From: Singulisphaera sp. GP187
GTDB taxonomy: Bacteria; Planctomycetota; Planctomycetia; Isosphaerales; Isosphaeraceae
DNA length: 64,000 bases
Assembly (NCBI RefSeq): GCF_900129635.1
Contig: NZ_FSRB01000003.1
Location: 372,001 to 436,000 of the forward strand
Direction: 5' to 3'
Shown here: positions 45,420 through 53,688 of the stretch, piece by piece
Numbering within the stretch: the stretch's first letter is position 1
How the letters are laid out: every line of letters begins with the position of its first letter
Position numbers and translations under genes: made by a program
The notes under the pieces: generated by a model
What the model was told of the DNA's origin: nothing
The model's input: the letters and a program-made list of their open reading frames with translations, nothing else
Database searches by the model: none

Positions 45420-46415
45420 TCAGCGCCGAGTCGAGGACTCGGGGCGGCGCGCCGCCTCGCGGGTCTCGCGCTCGGCGGTCGTGACACGCAACCCATCATG
45501 AGCTGGCGACCAATGCGGCTGCCCCTTAGCAAGCACGAAGTCGTGCCCCCAGCAATGCGGGCAAAGCCCCCGGTCGGCCGTGTCGACATGGCAGTAGCGA
45601 TCGGGATTCTTCATGAACCGCACGCGACCGGGCTCATCAGCGCAGAGGTAGAGATGACCTTGGTAGAGGACCCCAAAGCGAGCCTCACCCGACTTGGCGG
45701 TCCCGCGGTCGACTTGGTGGACCGGGCATCGGCCACTATTGACCGGAATGAACCGTTCCGGCTGCCGCTGGAACGTGCCGCGGGCGATCGGGTCGGCGAA
45801 GCGATAGACCCGGCCCTCGTGCTCCAGGCTCACGGCATTCTGTCCCGCCACGAGCCGGTGATCCTGAACCAGACTGACCGGACAATAACCGGCGAGCGCC
45901 AAACTCGCCTCGACACGGGCCCCGGGAGGAGCCGGGGCGGCGGCTGTCCGGTTCGCGACCGCTGCGCCTTCCATGCGAACTCGGGCCGATTCGAGGAACG
46001 TGTGGAACGTCTCCGGGTCGAGATAACCTTCGTGCTTGGCGACAATCTCACCCGCGGGGGTGACCAGGATCGTTGCGGGAAGTCCGGTCACGCCGAGTCG
46101 TGACGCCAACTCTTCATTTGTGTCACTTTGAAATTTGATCGGAACAAAATGTTGACGGGATTGGCTGATGATCTTGGGATGGATAAACGACTCACGATCC
46201 ATCAAGGTACAAAAATGGCACCAAGAACCTGTAAACTGGATCCAAAGCAATCGTTGCTTGGTCTTGGCTTCGACACTGGCACGTTGAAGGTCGGATCGCC
46301 ACTCGATCACGCCGGGACCCGCGCCTTCGGCCACTCTCCCATCCAGCCACACCGAACCGAATCCAAGGAGGGCGACAAGGCCCATCCCGATCGACCGGGA
46401 CTTGCGATGAGTCAT
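45420..46415 (-). CDS. Thioredoxin-fold protein fused to YHS-like domains
   Basis: A 331-residue exported protein. Residues 1-32 form a signal peptide (SIGMGLVALLGFGSVWL). Residues about 38-150 are a thioredoxin fold with the active site GSWCHFCTLM (C-x2-C) and cis-proline loop GVTGLPATILV. Residues about 170-270 hold a YHS-type metal-binding domain (YCPVSLVQ, HEGRVYRFADPIARGTFQR) and a second related block (RCPVHQVDRG, YQGHLYLCADEPGRVRFMK). A Cys/His cluster CPHCWGH follows. It likely handles disulfides or copper-like metals in the periplasm; the substrate is unknown. ATG 46415 has GGAG 8 bases upstream. Confidence 0.8.
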   Translation of the reverse strand: MTHRKSRSIGMGLVALLGFGSVWLDGRVAEGAGPGVIEWRSDLQRASVEAKTKQRLLWIQFTGSWCHFCTLMDRESFIHPKIISQSRQHFVPIKFQSDTNEELASRLGVTGLPATILVTPAGEIVAKHEGYLDPETFHTFLESARVRMEGAAVANRTAAAPAPPGARVEASLALAGYCPVSLVQDHRLVAGQNAVSLEHEGRVYRFADPIARGTFQRQPERFIPVNSGRCPVHQVDRGTAKSGEARFGVLYQGHLYLCADEPGRVRFMKNPDRYCHVDTADRGLCPHCWGHDFVLAKGQPHWSPAHDGLRVTTAERETREAARRPESSTRR

Positions 46416-46869
46416 AGAGCATCTCCGTCGTTCGACGTCGTGAACTAGAAGCTCAGGGAGCCACAAATGCGTCAATGAATGCGACGCAATCCATCCGTGG
46501 AGATGCCACCCGAAATGTGACCAGCGGGCCAAACCATTGGCAGGCAAGGGATCTGCTTGATTCCCGTTTTTACATCGGCCCCTCTCCGCACTGACTTGAT
46601 CGAAACGAGCGCCCACAGGCTTTGCATCCGGGCGAACTCTCGGGAAGTTCCGGTCCAGCCAATGAGAGGGGTCGCCAGTAATTTAAGACGGAGTGAACCT
46701 GGGCGAAACGATGGCGAGTCCACCCGTCATGCCGCTCCAGCCCGTTGTGCCGATTGCGCCGCCGCCGGCTCGTAACATGCAGTGCACAGCCGAGACGAAC
46801 GAGGGGACGATTTCAGGGTCCACTGGTTCGCGGCCAAGGAGGGCAGTAGGAATGTCGCGTGCGATTGCA

Positions 46870-46898
46870 GGGGAGGGGAGGGGAGGGGAGGGGAGGGA
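46870..46898 (+). repeat. (GGGGA)5 G-quadruplex-type repeat
   Basis: Five GGGGA units followed by GGGA and GA. Six G-runs separated by single As are enough to form a very stable G-quadruplex on the plus strand. It lies just downstream of the FloA operon and upstream of the thioredoxin-YHS gene. Confidence 0.85.
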
Positions 46899-46908
46899 GA
46901 GAACGTCG

Positions 46909-46937
46909 GGGCGCCGCTTCGTCACGAAGCGGCGCCC
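46909..46937 (-). terminator. Hairpin after the FloA operon
   Basis: GGGCGCCGCTTCG (46909-46921) pairs perfectly with CGAAGCGGCGCCC (46925-46937) over a 3-base loop. It lies 6 bp after the last stop of the operon. The trailing sequence is CT-rich rather than a T-run, but the stem is very strong. Confidence 0.65.
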
Positions 46938-46943
46938 TCGAGG

Positions 46944-47654
46944 TCAATAGAGGCGCGATCGCTTTCCGCGAAGGGCGAGCGGCGGCTGGAGCAGTTCGTT
47001 GAGGATAATGGCCTCGCGGAGCTTGGCCGGTGAGCTCAGAAGCACCATGATCTCTTCACTTGAGAGGGCGGCCAGGACGGCCGACTTGGCGGGGGAATGC
47101 GGCGTCGCAGCCACCTCCTGGCTTACCGGAGTCGACAGTGGCACCACCATCTTTGTGAGCGGCGTAAGCCCCATTTGCCGGGTCAGTTGCCCGGTCGGTT
47201 CTGGGGTCATCGACGCACTCAGGGCGCGTGGGGTCACCAACTCCTGTCGCTTGGCCGGCGTCACCGAAGCGGCTCGTGGCCGAGGAGCTCGTCGCGACCC
47301 CGGCCCCGGCTGGGGTCGCGTGCCAGGCGACGAAGGCGAGCGACGTGGTTCCGCATCAATGATGAGAATTTCATCATCGGGCTTCGTCGGGGGTCGACGC
47401 CCCTGGCTCGCCAAGGTCGATGCGCTTCCCGACGTCTCGCGTGCGAACGGTTCCGCCCGACGTTCCGGCAGGCGAGCCAACGACGGCGGTCCCCCTGAGC
47501 CCGACCCCGGTGGCCTCGGCCCGGGCGGGCCTGGAGGACGACCAGTCCGTGGCGGCAACGGCTGCGCCTCCCTGTTGATCAGAGAGGTCAGCGCCCAGAT
47601 TGCCAGGAAGGTCAAAGGGACCACGAATTGAAAGAGATTGACACCATTTCCCAC
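46944..47654 (-). CDS. Membrane-anchored Pro-rich protein of the FloA operon
   Basis: A 236-residue protein. One membrane helix near the N-terminus (FQFVVPLTFLAIWALTSLI) is followed by a long Pro/Arg/Ser-rich linker. The conserved-looking C-terminal end (LSSEEIMVLLSSPAKLREAI ILNELLQPPLALR) suggests a binding segment. The start is GTG 47654 with GGAGGA 7 bases upstream; an upstream TTG at 47669 lies inside that site. It lies 58 bp after floA and is probably part of the same transcript. I do not recognise a family. A role in the flotillin microdomain is inferred from position. Confidence 0.72.
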   Translation of the reverse strand: MGNGVNLFQFVVPLTFLAIWALTSLINREAQPLPPRTGRPPGPPGPRPPGSGSGGPPSLARLPERRAEPFARETSGSASTLASQGRRPPTKPDDEILIIDAEPRRSPSSPGTRPQPGPGSRRAPRPRAASVTPAKRQELVTPRALSASMTPEPTGQLTRQMGLTPLTKMVVPLSTPVSQEVAATPHSPAKSAVLAALSSEEIMVLLSSPAKLREAIILNELLQPPLALRGKRSRLY

Positions 47655-47712
47655 CGACTTATCCTCCAATCTCTTGGGTCACCGTCGTCGGCTCTGGTCG
47701 AAGCCGTCGCGA

Positions 47713-48780
47713 TCAGCCGCTGGTGACTTCACGCCGCGAGTTACCGGTGCCGCCGATGGCGGACCGCATCTCGGTGTCGGCCTGAATGTTGCGCAGGTGG
47801 TAATAGTCGGTGACTCCGAGGTTTCCCTGACGGAACGCCTCGGCGATGGCCAGCGGCACCTCGGCCTCGGCGAGAACGACCTTGGCGCGGTTGGACTGGA
47901 CCTGCGCGATCATTTCCTGCTCGGAAGCCACGGCGAACGCGCGTCGTTCCTCGGCCTTGGCGCGAGCCACCCGGGTGTCGGCTTCGGCCTGGAGCGCCTG
48001 GAGATTGGCTCCGATATTGTCTCCCACGTCGATGTCGGCGATGTCGATCGAGAGGATCTCGTAGGCGGTGCCAGCGTCGAGGCCTTTCTCGAGCACCCGT
48101 TTCGAGATCGAGTCCGGCTTCTCCAAAACCTGGTTATGAGTGTCAGCCGAGCCGATCGCGTTGACGATCCCCTCGCCGACCCGAGCGATGATCGTCTCAT
48201 CGGTGGCACCGCCGACCAGCCGGTCGATGTTGGTCCGGACGGTCACCTTGGCCTTCACTTTGAGTTGAATGCCGTTCTTGGCCACGCCGTCGATCGTGAG
48301 CCGGCCCTGCGACGGGTCGGGGCAGGGGATGACCTTGGGATTGACGCTCGTCTGCACGGCCTCGAGCACGTTACGGCCGGCCAGGTCGATCGCGGCAGCG
48401 CGTTTGTAGGAGAGGGGGATATCCGCTCGGTTGGCGGCGATCAAGGCGCGCACGACGTTCGGCACATTGCCACCGGCCAGGTAATGGGCCTCGAGGCTCT
48501 GGGTGGTCACCCCATCCTTCTCGGCAAGACCCGCCTGATAGGCCATGATCTTCGAGCGAACGATGATGTTGGGGTTCACTTTACGGAACGACATCCCGAC
48601 CAGTTCGAGGATCCCGACGTTGGCGCCGGTCATCTTCGCCTGAATCCAGAGGTTGAAATATTTCGCGAAAAAGATACATGCCACGAGTGAGAACATCGCG
48701 ATTGCGATGATCCCGAGCACGACGTAAGTCGACCAGGCAGACATCGGTGCTGGTCCTTGCGCCAACAGGGTGAAGCTCAT
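47713..48780 (-). CDS. floA: Flotillin-like protein FloA
   Basis: A 355-residue SPFH protein of the FloA type. It has an N-terminal membrane hairpin (STYVVLGIIAIAMFSLVACI) and the SPFH core (LELVGMSFRKVNPNIIVRSK, AAAIDLAGRNVLEAVQTSVN, LTIDGVAKNGIQLKVKAKVT). A helical tail rich in Ala/Glu repeats follows (LQALQAEADTRVARAKAEER). It organises lipid microdomains in the inner membrane. ATG 48780 has GAGAGGA 6 bases upstream; longer in-frame starts lack this. It is preceded by two NfeD-family genes, the usual partners. Confidence 0.93.
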   Translation of the reverse strand: MSFTLLAQGPAPMSAWSTYVVLGIIAIAMFSLVACIFFAKYFNLWIQAKMTGANVGILELVGMSFRKVNPNIIVRSKIMAYQAGLAEKDGVTTQSLEAHYLAGGNVPNVVRALIAANRADIPLSYKRAAAIDLAGRNVLEAVQTSVNPKVIPCPDPSQGRLTIDGVAKNGIQLKVKAKVTVRTNIDRLVGGATDETIIARVGEGIVNAIGSADTHNQVLEKPDSISKRVLEKGLDAGTAYEILSIDIADIDVGDNIGANLQALQAEADTRVARAKAEERRAFAVASEQEMIAQVQSNRAKVVLAEAEVPLAIAEAFRQGNLGVTDYYHLRNIQADTEMRSAIGGTGNSRREVTSG

Positions 48781-48911
48781 TCGGAGTCCTCTCGTATAAA
48801 CGGCCGTTGTCGGGCCGTCGTTGAGCGTCGAAGCCGGGAGTGGCGGAGTGCGATTCGTCGCCGGTTCACGAAACCATTGTTGCCACGACAGGCCGCATCG
48901 CACGAATTCAA

Positions 48912-49460
48912 TCAACACAGGTCAGCCGGTTCGGGTGTGGGATCAGGTCGGGCCAGGGCCTCTTCCAAGGTTGGGTCGTGGGCGGTCCGCACGATGAGTT
49001 GGCCGCCTCGAACCCGAACGGCCCGGATCAAGGCCCCCGCGGGGATCAGTCCCTCTTCCGACATTCCGTCAAGCCGGCGACCGTCGAAGTCGACCATGCC
49101 CGACAGTCGCAACGGGGTCAAGGCGCGACCCAACTGACCGATCAAGTGATCCAGCCTTTGGCTCGAGTGCGACGCCTCAATCTCTTCAGGAGCGGGGGGC
49201 TTCAGGAGGACACGCTTAGCCAGCGGAGTGCGCGGCCACAGGTAGACTCCCAAGACGACCGCCATGGGCATCAGTAGGAAATCGGCCAGCAGGAACAGCA
49301 ATCCCAGGTCGGTCGACTGTTCGAACGCCCTCCAGAGACTCAAGGCCATGCAGCACAATGCCAGCAGCCCGATGATCCCGCCCGAAGGAATGAAGATTTC
49401 GGCAATCAACAAGATCAGACCAAACGCAAGCAGAAGAAGCGGCCAAGCCAGCGTGCTCAT
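48912..49460 (-). CDS. NfeD-like membrane protein (short)
   Basis: A 182-residue protein with three or four membrane helices (WPLLLLAFGLILLIAEIFIP, GIIGLLALCCMALSL, FLLADFLLMPMAVVLGVYL) and a C-terminal OB-fold domain (LIGQLGRALTPLRLSGMVDF DGRR). This is the short NfeD form, which has no protease domain and partners flotillins. ATG 49460 (MSTLAW) has GGGAG just upstream. It lies 131 bp before floA. Confidence 0.88.
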   Translation of the reverse strand: MSTLAWPLLLLAFGLILLIAEIFIPSGGIIGLLALCCMALSLWRAFEQSTDLGLLFLLADFLLMPMAVVLGVYLWPRTPLAKRVLLKPPAPEEIEASHSSQRLDHLIGQLGRALTPLRLSGMVDFDGRRLDGMSEEGLIPAGALIRAVRVRGGQLIVRTAHDPTLEEALARPDPTPEPADLC

Positions 49461-49623
49461 GACTCCCACACTTTCGCCGGGGGGATTGGGAGACATTCCG
49501 TCAAGTTGGACGAGCCATCGTGACTCGATGAGTCTACGCCCCTTCCCTAGTTTAAATCACTCGGAGGACCGAAAGCTAATTCTCTTCCGGAACATTGGCG
49601 ATTTGTCGTCCGATCGTCCGGGT

Positions 49624-51831
49624 TCAAGCGCCCAGTCGTTTGACGGTCACCCGAGTCCCGTGGACGTCGATCACTTCGACGAGGCTGTCCGGCTCGATGA
49701 AATAGCCGTCGGCGGTCACGTCGAGGAGCAGGTCGCCGAACCGAGCCTTCCCGGACGGGCGGAGCATGGTCGTCGTCCGACCGGACTCGCCGATCAGAAA
49801 CGCGAGCGATTCGTAGCCTTCGAGCGAGGGCTTGACGATCGCATCATCGAGGCCGGTCCCGGTCCAAGGTTCAGGCTTGAGGACCAGCCGATTGAAAAGG
49901 GGGAGTGACGGGAAGTAGCGGGCGATCACCACGGCTCCGGCGCCGACCGCCACCATGGCCACGGTGATTTGGATCAGCGTATAAGCAAGCTCGCGATACT
50001 CATATTCTTGCGTGGGCCACACAAACGTGTGACTGGCCATCACGATGCTGGTCAGGATCAGCAAGACCCCGCTCATCCCGAAGACGCCGAAGCCGGGGAA
50101 GACGAACAGCTCGAGTGCCAGGCAGACGAGCCCGACGAGGAACAGGATAATTTCGAGCTGGTCGGCGGTTCCGCTGAGGTAATGGCTCCAGAAAAAGAGC
50201 AGGAAGGCCAAGGCCGACGTGATCGCCGGGAGGCCAATCCCAGGGAGCTTCAACTCTAAAACCAGCATGAACAGGCCGACGAACAAGAGGATCCAGCTCA
50301 CGATCGGGTCGGTCAAGACCGTCACCAACGTATCGACCCATGTTGGCCCGTCGACTCGGATCAATTTCCCACGAAGCCCATACAAGGCCAGGAAATCTTC
50401 CGGCTCGTTGACCACTTGCCCGAGGCCATACGAAATCGCGTCATCGGCCGTCACCGTCAGGACGTCGCCACGGCTCTTCCGCACGCGCGGGTTCACATAA
50501 CGCGCCGGGTCGGCCTGGATGTCGGCCGCCACCACCTGGGTCACGGCCCCGGTCTTGGTGTCGGTCGCCTCGATGACCTCCACGTCGGGATCGACCATGG
50601 CACGAGCGACGGCGACGGGATGGCCCTTCTGCTCGGCGAGGTTGGCGGCTCGATTGGCGATGGCCTTGATTTGCCCGTCATTCAAGAGGACGACTTGGCC
50701 ACGACCGACCACGAGTTGGCGGACGTCACCCATCTCCGCCCCTTTTTTGAAGACGATCTCATTGCAGGCAAGTGCCGCCAAGACCGATACCCCGATCGCG
50801 CGATCGTTGATGAACGCGACGGTCTTCATGTCCTTGATCCCGGCGATCATGTCCGCAATGGCGTCGGCGGGCATGTCGATGCCCCCTTCGCTGTTGAACT
50901 CGAAGAAGACGAGGTTCACCTTCTCTTGCCGAGCCTGTTCGATCCGCCGGGTCAGGTACGACTTTTTGACGATGTCGAGTGGCCCCTCGATCTTGATCCG
51001 GACCGGCCGCAGCACTTGCCCCAGCGTCGGGTCGTCGGCCGTGGAGCGGCCCGAGATCTTATAGATCTTCGCGATCTCGATCGGGTTGTCGGCCGTCAAC
51101 TTGGAGAACCCCTCCTCACGGGCGCGTTGCGCGGTGATGACGCCGCGTTGGCCCCCTTCCCAGGCAGGCAGGTCCTCGAGCACCTGATGCGTTTTCTTGA
51201 ACTCAGGCAGGTTGTCAGCCATCACATAGTGAATCTGCTTATCCGTAGTCCGGATCGCGCGGAGATCGGCAGTGCGGTCGACCATGCCGAGCAGGAGGTC
51301 GTGATCGCGGACCTTGGTGTCGGCAAGGGCCCGGATGCTCCCGATGATATCCCGGCGCGGGGCTTCGTCCTCGGGGGTAATTGGCCCGAGCGTGGCCTGC
51401 GACCCCATGACGATCTCATCGCAGGCCAAGGCGGCGAGAACGGCGTACCCCTTCAAAGGTTCGGGGATATAGGCCACCGTGGTCTTGGCCCCGCCCAGAT
51501 TCTTCATCATGTAATAGGCGAGGTCGTACGAAATCCCGAACTCGCTGCGTCCCGGAGCCGTTTCACCGGGCCGAAACTCAAACACGAGCACCGGTGACTT
51601 GCCGTGCACGACCCCCGCGCTGCGATCGACGAATTGCCGGGTCGCCGCGCGGACCTGCTCGAGCGTCGCGTTGGTGATCGGCTCGGTGATCGTGAAAAAC
51701 TGGCCGGGATTGGAATCGTCGGGCACGCCGGGAGGTTGGGCCTGGACAAGTCCGCCGAGAACCAAGGTCAGAACCGTCAGGAAGAACGCCCAGGAGAGCA
51801 GACAACGACCTGAACCACGCGGGCAAATCAT
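49624..51831 (-). CDS. Long NfeD-family protein with two ClpP/crotonase-like domains
   Basis: A 735-residue exported membrane protein. After a signal segment (LLSWAFFLTVLTLVLGGLVQA) come two ClpP-like domains, about residues 40-200 (VLVFEFRPGETAPGRSEFGI, LAALACDEIVMGSQATLGPI) and 270-420 (VNLVFFEFNSEGGIDMPADA, LAALACNEIVFKKGAEMGD). Then come membrane helices (about 530-660) and a C-terminal OB domain. The usual NfeD catalytic Ser (ASAG) position reads KGYAV in the first and IGVSV in the second domain, so proteolysis is doubtful. ATG 51831 is preferred; the frame is open further upstream. First gene of the floA operon. Confidence 0.85.
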   Translation of the reverse strand: MICPRGSGRCLLSWAFFLTVLTLVLGGLVQAQPPGVPDDSNPGQFFTITEPITNATLEQVRAATRQFVDRSAGVVHGKSPVLVFEFRPGETAPGRSEFGISYDLAYYMMKNLGGAKTTVAYIPEPLKGYAVLAALACDEIVMGSQATLGPITPEDEAPRRDIIGSIRALADTKVRDHDLLLGMVDRTADLRAIRTTDKQIHYVMADNLPEFKKTHQVLEDLPAWEGGQRGVITAQRAREEGFSKLTADNPIEIAKIYKISGRSTADDPTLGQVLRPVRIKIEGPLDIVKKSYLTRRIEQARQEKVNLVFFEFNSEGGIDMPADAIADMIAGIKDMKTVAFINDRAIGVSVLAALACNEIVFKKGAEMGDVRQLVVGRGQVVLLNDGQIKAIANRAANLAEQKGHPVAVARAMVDPDVEVIEATDTKTGAVTQVVAADIQADPARYVNPRVRKSRGDVLTVTADDAISYGLGQVVNEPEDFLALYGLRGKLIRVDGPTWVDTLVTVLTDPIVSWILLFVGLFMLVLELKLPGIGLPAITSALAFLLFFWSHYLSGTADQLEIILFLVGLVCLALELFVFPGFGVFGMSGVLLILTSIVMASHTFVWPTQEYEYRELAYTLIQITVAMVAVGAGAVVIARYFPSLPLFNRLVLKPEPWTGTGLDDAIVKPSLEGYESLAFLIGESGRTTTMLRPSGKARFGDLLLDVTADGYFIEPDSLVEVIDVHGTRVTVKRLGA

Positions 51832-52206
51832 GGAAGTCGGACTCCCTCCGAGAATCAGCCGGGGCATCCACCTCGCGACCGAACTCCCCGGAACACCGGG
51901 GTGATAGGGTTCCGGCTCAAGCAACCGCCCTCTCCCGCCCGGTCTTGGCGGTGCAGAGGAAGGACGAGGACGGTCGGAAAGACCGGCCACCTCCAACCGA
52001 TTATATGCCTCTGAAAAATCACCGTCAAACTTACGGTCGTTCCCCGGAGGAGCCAACTCGACAATCGCGCCCAATCCGGGAAAACTCACGCCACCGAGAC
52101 CACTTGCCCTCACCCTGGTGGATCGACCCCAATAAAACGAAAGGCGAGGCACCATGGCCTCGCCCTCACGCCCACTGCTGATTCGTCGCCGCCGATCGTC
52201 CGGCAA
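51832..52206. other. Intergenic region before the long NfeD gene
   Basis: 375 bp with no gene recognised. It likely carries the promoter of the floA operon. Confidence 0.5.
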
Positions 52207-53115
52207 TCAGCGAACGTTTCCACCCACCGGGCCGCGACGTTGCGGGACCTGGCGGGTATCGCCGGTTCGCGGCACCTGAGCAGGGGTCGGCGCCGCCTGA
52301 GCCTCTTCCTTGTTGTACATGATCTTCCAGGGGGGCCCGAGCTTCTGGCCCTGGAAGTTCGCCGCCATAACGGGCGCGTTCGGCTTGATGCCGGAGATCA
52401 CGAAAAACTTCTTGCCCTTCTTCTCAGGATCGACCAACACGATCTGGGTCGGCAAGAGCATCGTCTTGTCGAGCTCGACCCAGGCGGCGCTGAAGCATTC
52501 CTTATCGATCGGGAGTTGTGGCAAGACGTAAATGACGTAGGATTTCGCATCTTCCGTCTGCAGTTTCATCTGATAGCGATTGCGCGCATCGTCCGCCTGG
52601 AAATTAAACAGGAACGGCAGCGGCCCTTCTTGGAGGGCGCGTTGACGTTGTTGCACTCCGAGTTCGTGAACGAAAACCTGATGGGTATCGCTGCGATATT
52701 GCCAGACTTCCTTGCCCGTGCAAATGATCCGCTCATGCGGGACGAGTTTCTTCGGCTTCCCCTCCGAGACGACCACCTTCTGGAAGTCGAGCCAAGCCTG
52801 GTTTGGGCTCTTGAACATGGCCCGCCCCTCGTATTCTTCGTCGTCCCACTTGGCGGACTTGTCGACCCGGCGAATATTGACGTCCAGGCTCCGAAGTTGG
52901 GTGCTCTGCTTCGCCCACTTGTTGAGGAGCAATCGCATCTGCGCCCCGTCCGGGTCGATCACGGGTGCCGCGGCCTTGGCGGCGGCTGGTGCCGCGGCCT
53001 TGGTTGTGGGTGGGGCCGCGGCCCGCGCGGGTGGTTGCTGCGCCAATGTCGGGCTTGCCGATATCGCCCAGCACACCACGGCCAGAGACAAGACCATCCT
53101 TATGGACCATCGCAT
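52207..53115 (-). CDS. Secreted TIGR03009-type (LolA-like) protein
   Basis: A 302-residue exported protein. The signal peptide is MVLSLAVVCWAISASPTLAQ-like, followed by an Ala/Pro-rich linker. The body has the TIGR03009 pattern (LRSLDVNIRRVDKSAKWDDE, YEGRAMFKSPNQAWLDFQKV, CTGKEVWQYRSDTHQVFVHE), a planctomycete-specific family with an outer-membrane-lipoprotein-sorting-like beta fold. The exact role is unknown. ATG 53115 has a strong GGAGGAGGG site 6 bases upstream. Confidence 0.85.
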   Translation of the reverse strand: MRWSIRMVLSLAVVCWAISASPTLAQQPPARAAAPPTTKAAAPAAAKAAAPVIDPDGAQMRLLLNKWAKQSTQLRSLDVNIRRVDKSAKWDDEEYEGRAMFKSPNQAWLDFQKVVVSEGKPKKLVPHERIICTGKEVWQYRSDTHQVFVHELGVQQRQRALQEGPLPFLFNFQADDARNRYQMKLQTEDAKSYVIYVLPQLPIDKECFSAAWVELDKTMLLPTQIVLVDPEKKGKKFFVISGIKPNAPVMAANFQGQKLGPPWKIMYNKEEAQAAPTPAQVPRTGDTRQVPQRRGPVGGNVR

Positions 53116-53688
53116 GGGCAACCCTCCTCCGTGGGACTGGCCTTAACCTCTTGTTTTCGCCGGAGTGCGCTCGACACCGGCGCGGCAAACCTATCAGAGA
53201 TCGACGAACCCCGCCAGACCAGCCCTTGCGACACCCCTTCAAGCCGGATCCCGTCGCCTCGTCCGCCGTGAAATCGGGCACTCATGCCAGAATTCCGGCG
53301 GTCAGCCCCCACCCTCCCGCTCGTGATCACCGAGACCCGACCGCTTCGGTCGAAACGCGTCAGCTTTCAAATGCGCCGCGGAACGCGATTTGCGGATCAA
53401 AGTCAATCCGAGGCGTTTCACTCGATCCGTGACATCATCGATCCGACGGGAGAGCCGTCGATCTCAAAAAAAATCAGGAGCCTTCGATGAGCCTGGAACC
53501 GATTCGTGAGATTGCTCCCCCCGCCTGGCCCTTGCCCTTGATCGGCCTGCCACCACGGGGTCCGCGTCGAGTCGCTTGACGATTCCGGGTTCCGGCCGGA
53601 GAATGATCGAGACGCCGTTCCCGCGCCCATCGTGGACGAGGGACGGCATCGCTGGATCCACGGCCTTGTGAGCCCCAGGAACGTCACG
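53116..53688. other. Divergent intergenic region
   Basis: About 570 bp between two divergent genes. An A-run (53466-53473) and a GC-poorer stretch near 53330-53460 may include promoters. No gene or RNA was recognised. Confidence 0.5.

Larger units (their letters stand above)
46416..46943. other. Intergenic region with G-rich repeat and hairpin
   Basis: About 530 bp between the thioredoxin-YHS start and the stop of the FloA-operon protein. It holds the GGGGA repeat (46870-46898) and a hairpin (46909-46937). No gene was recognised. Confidence 0.5.
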
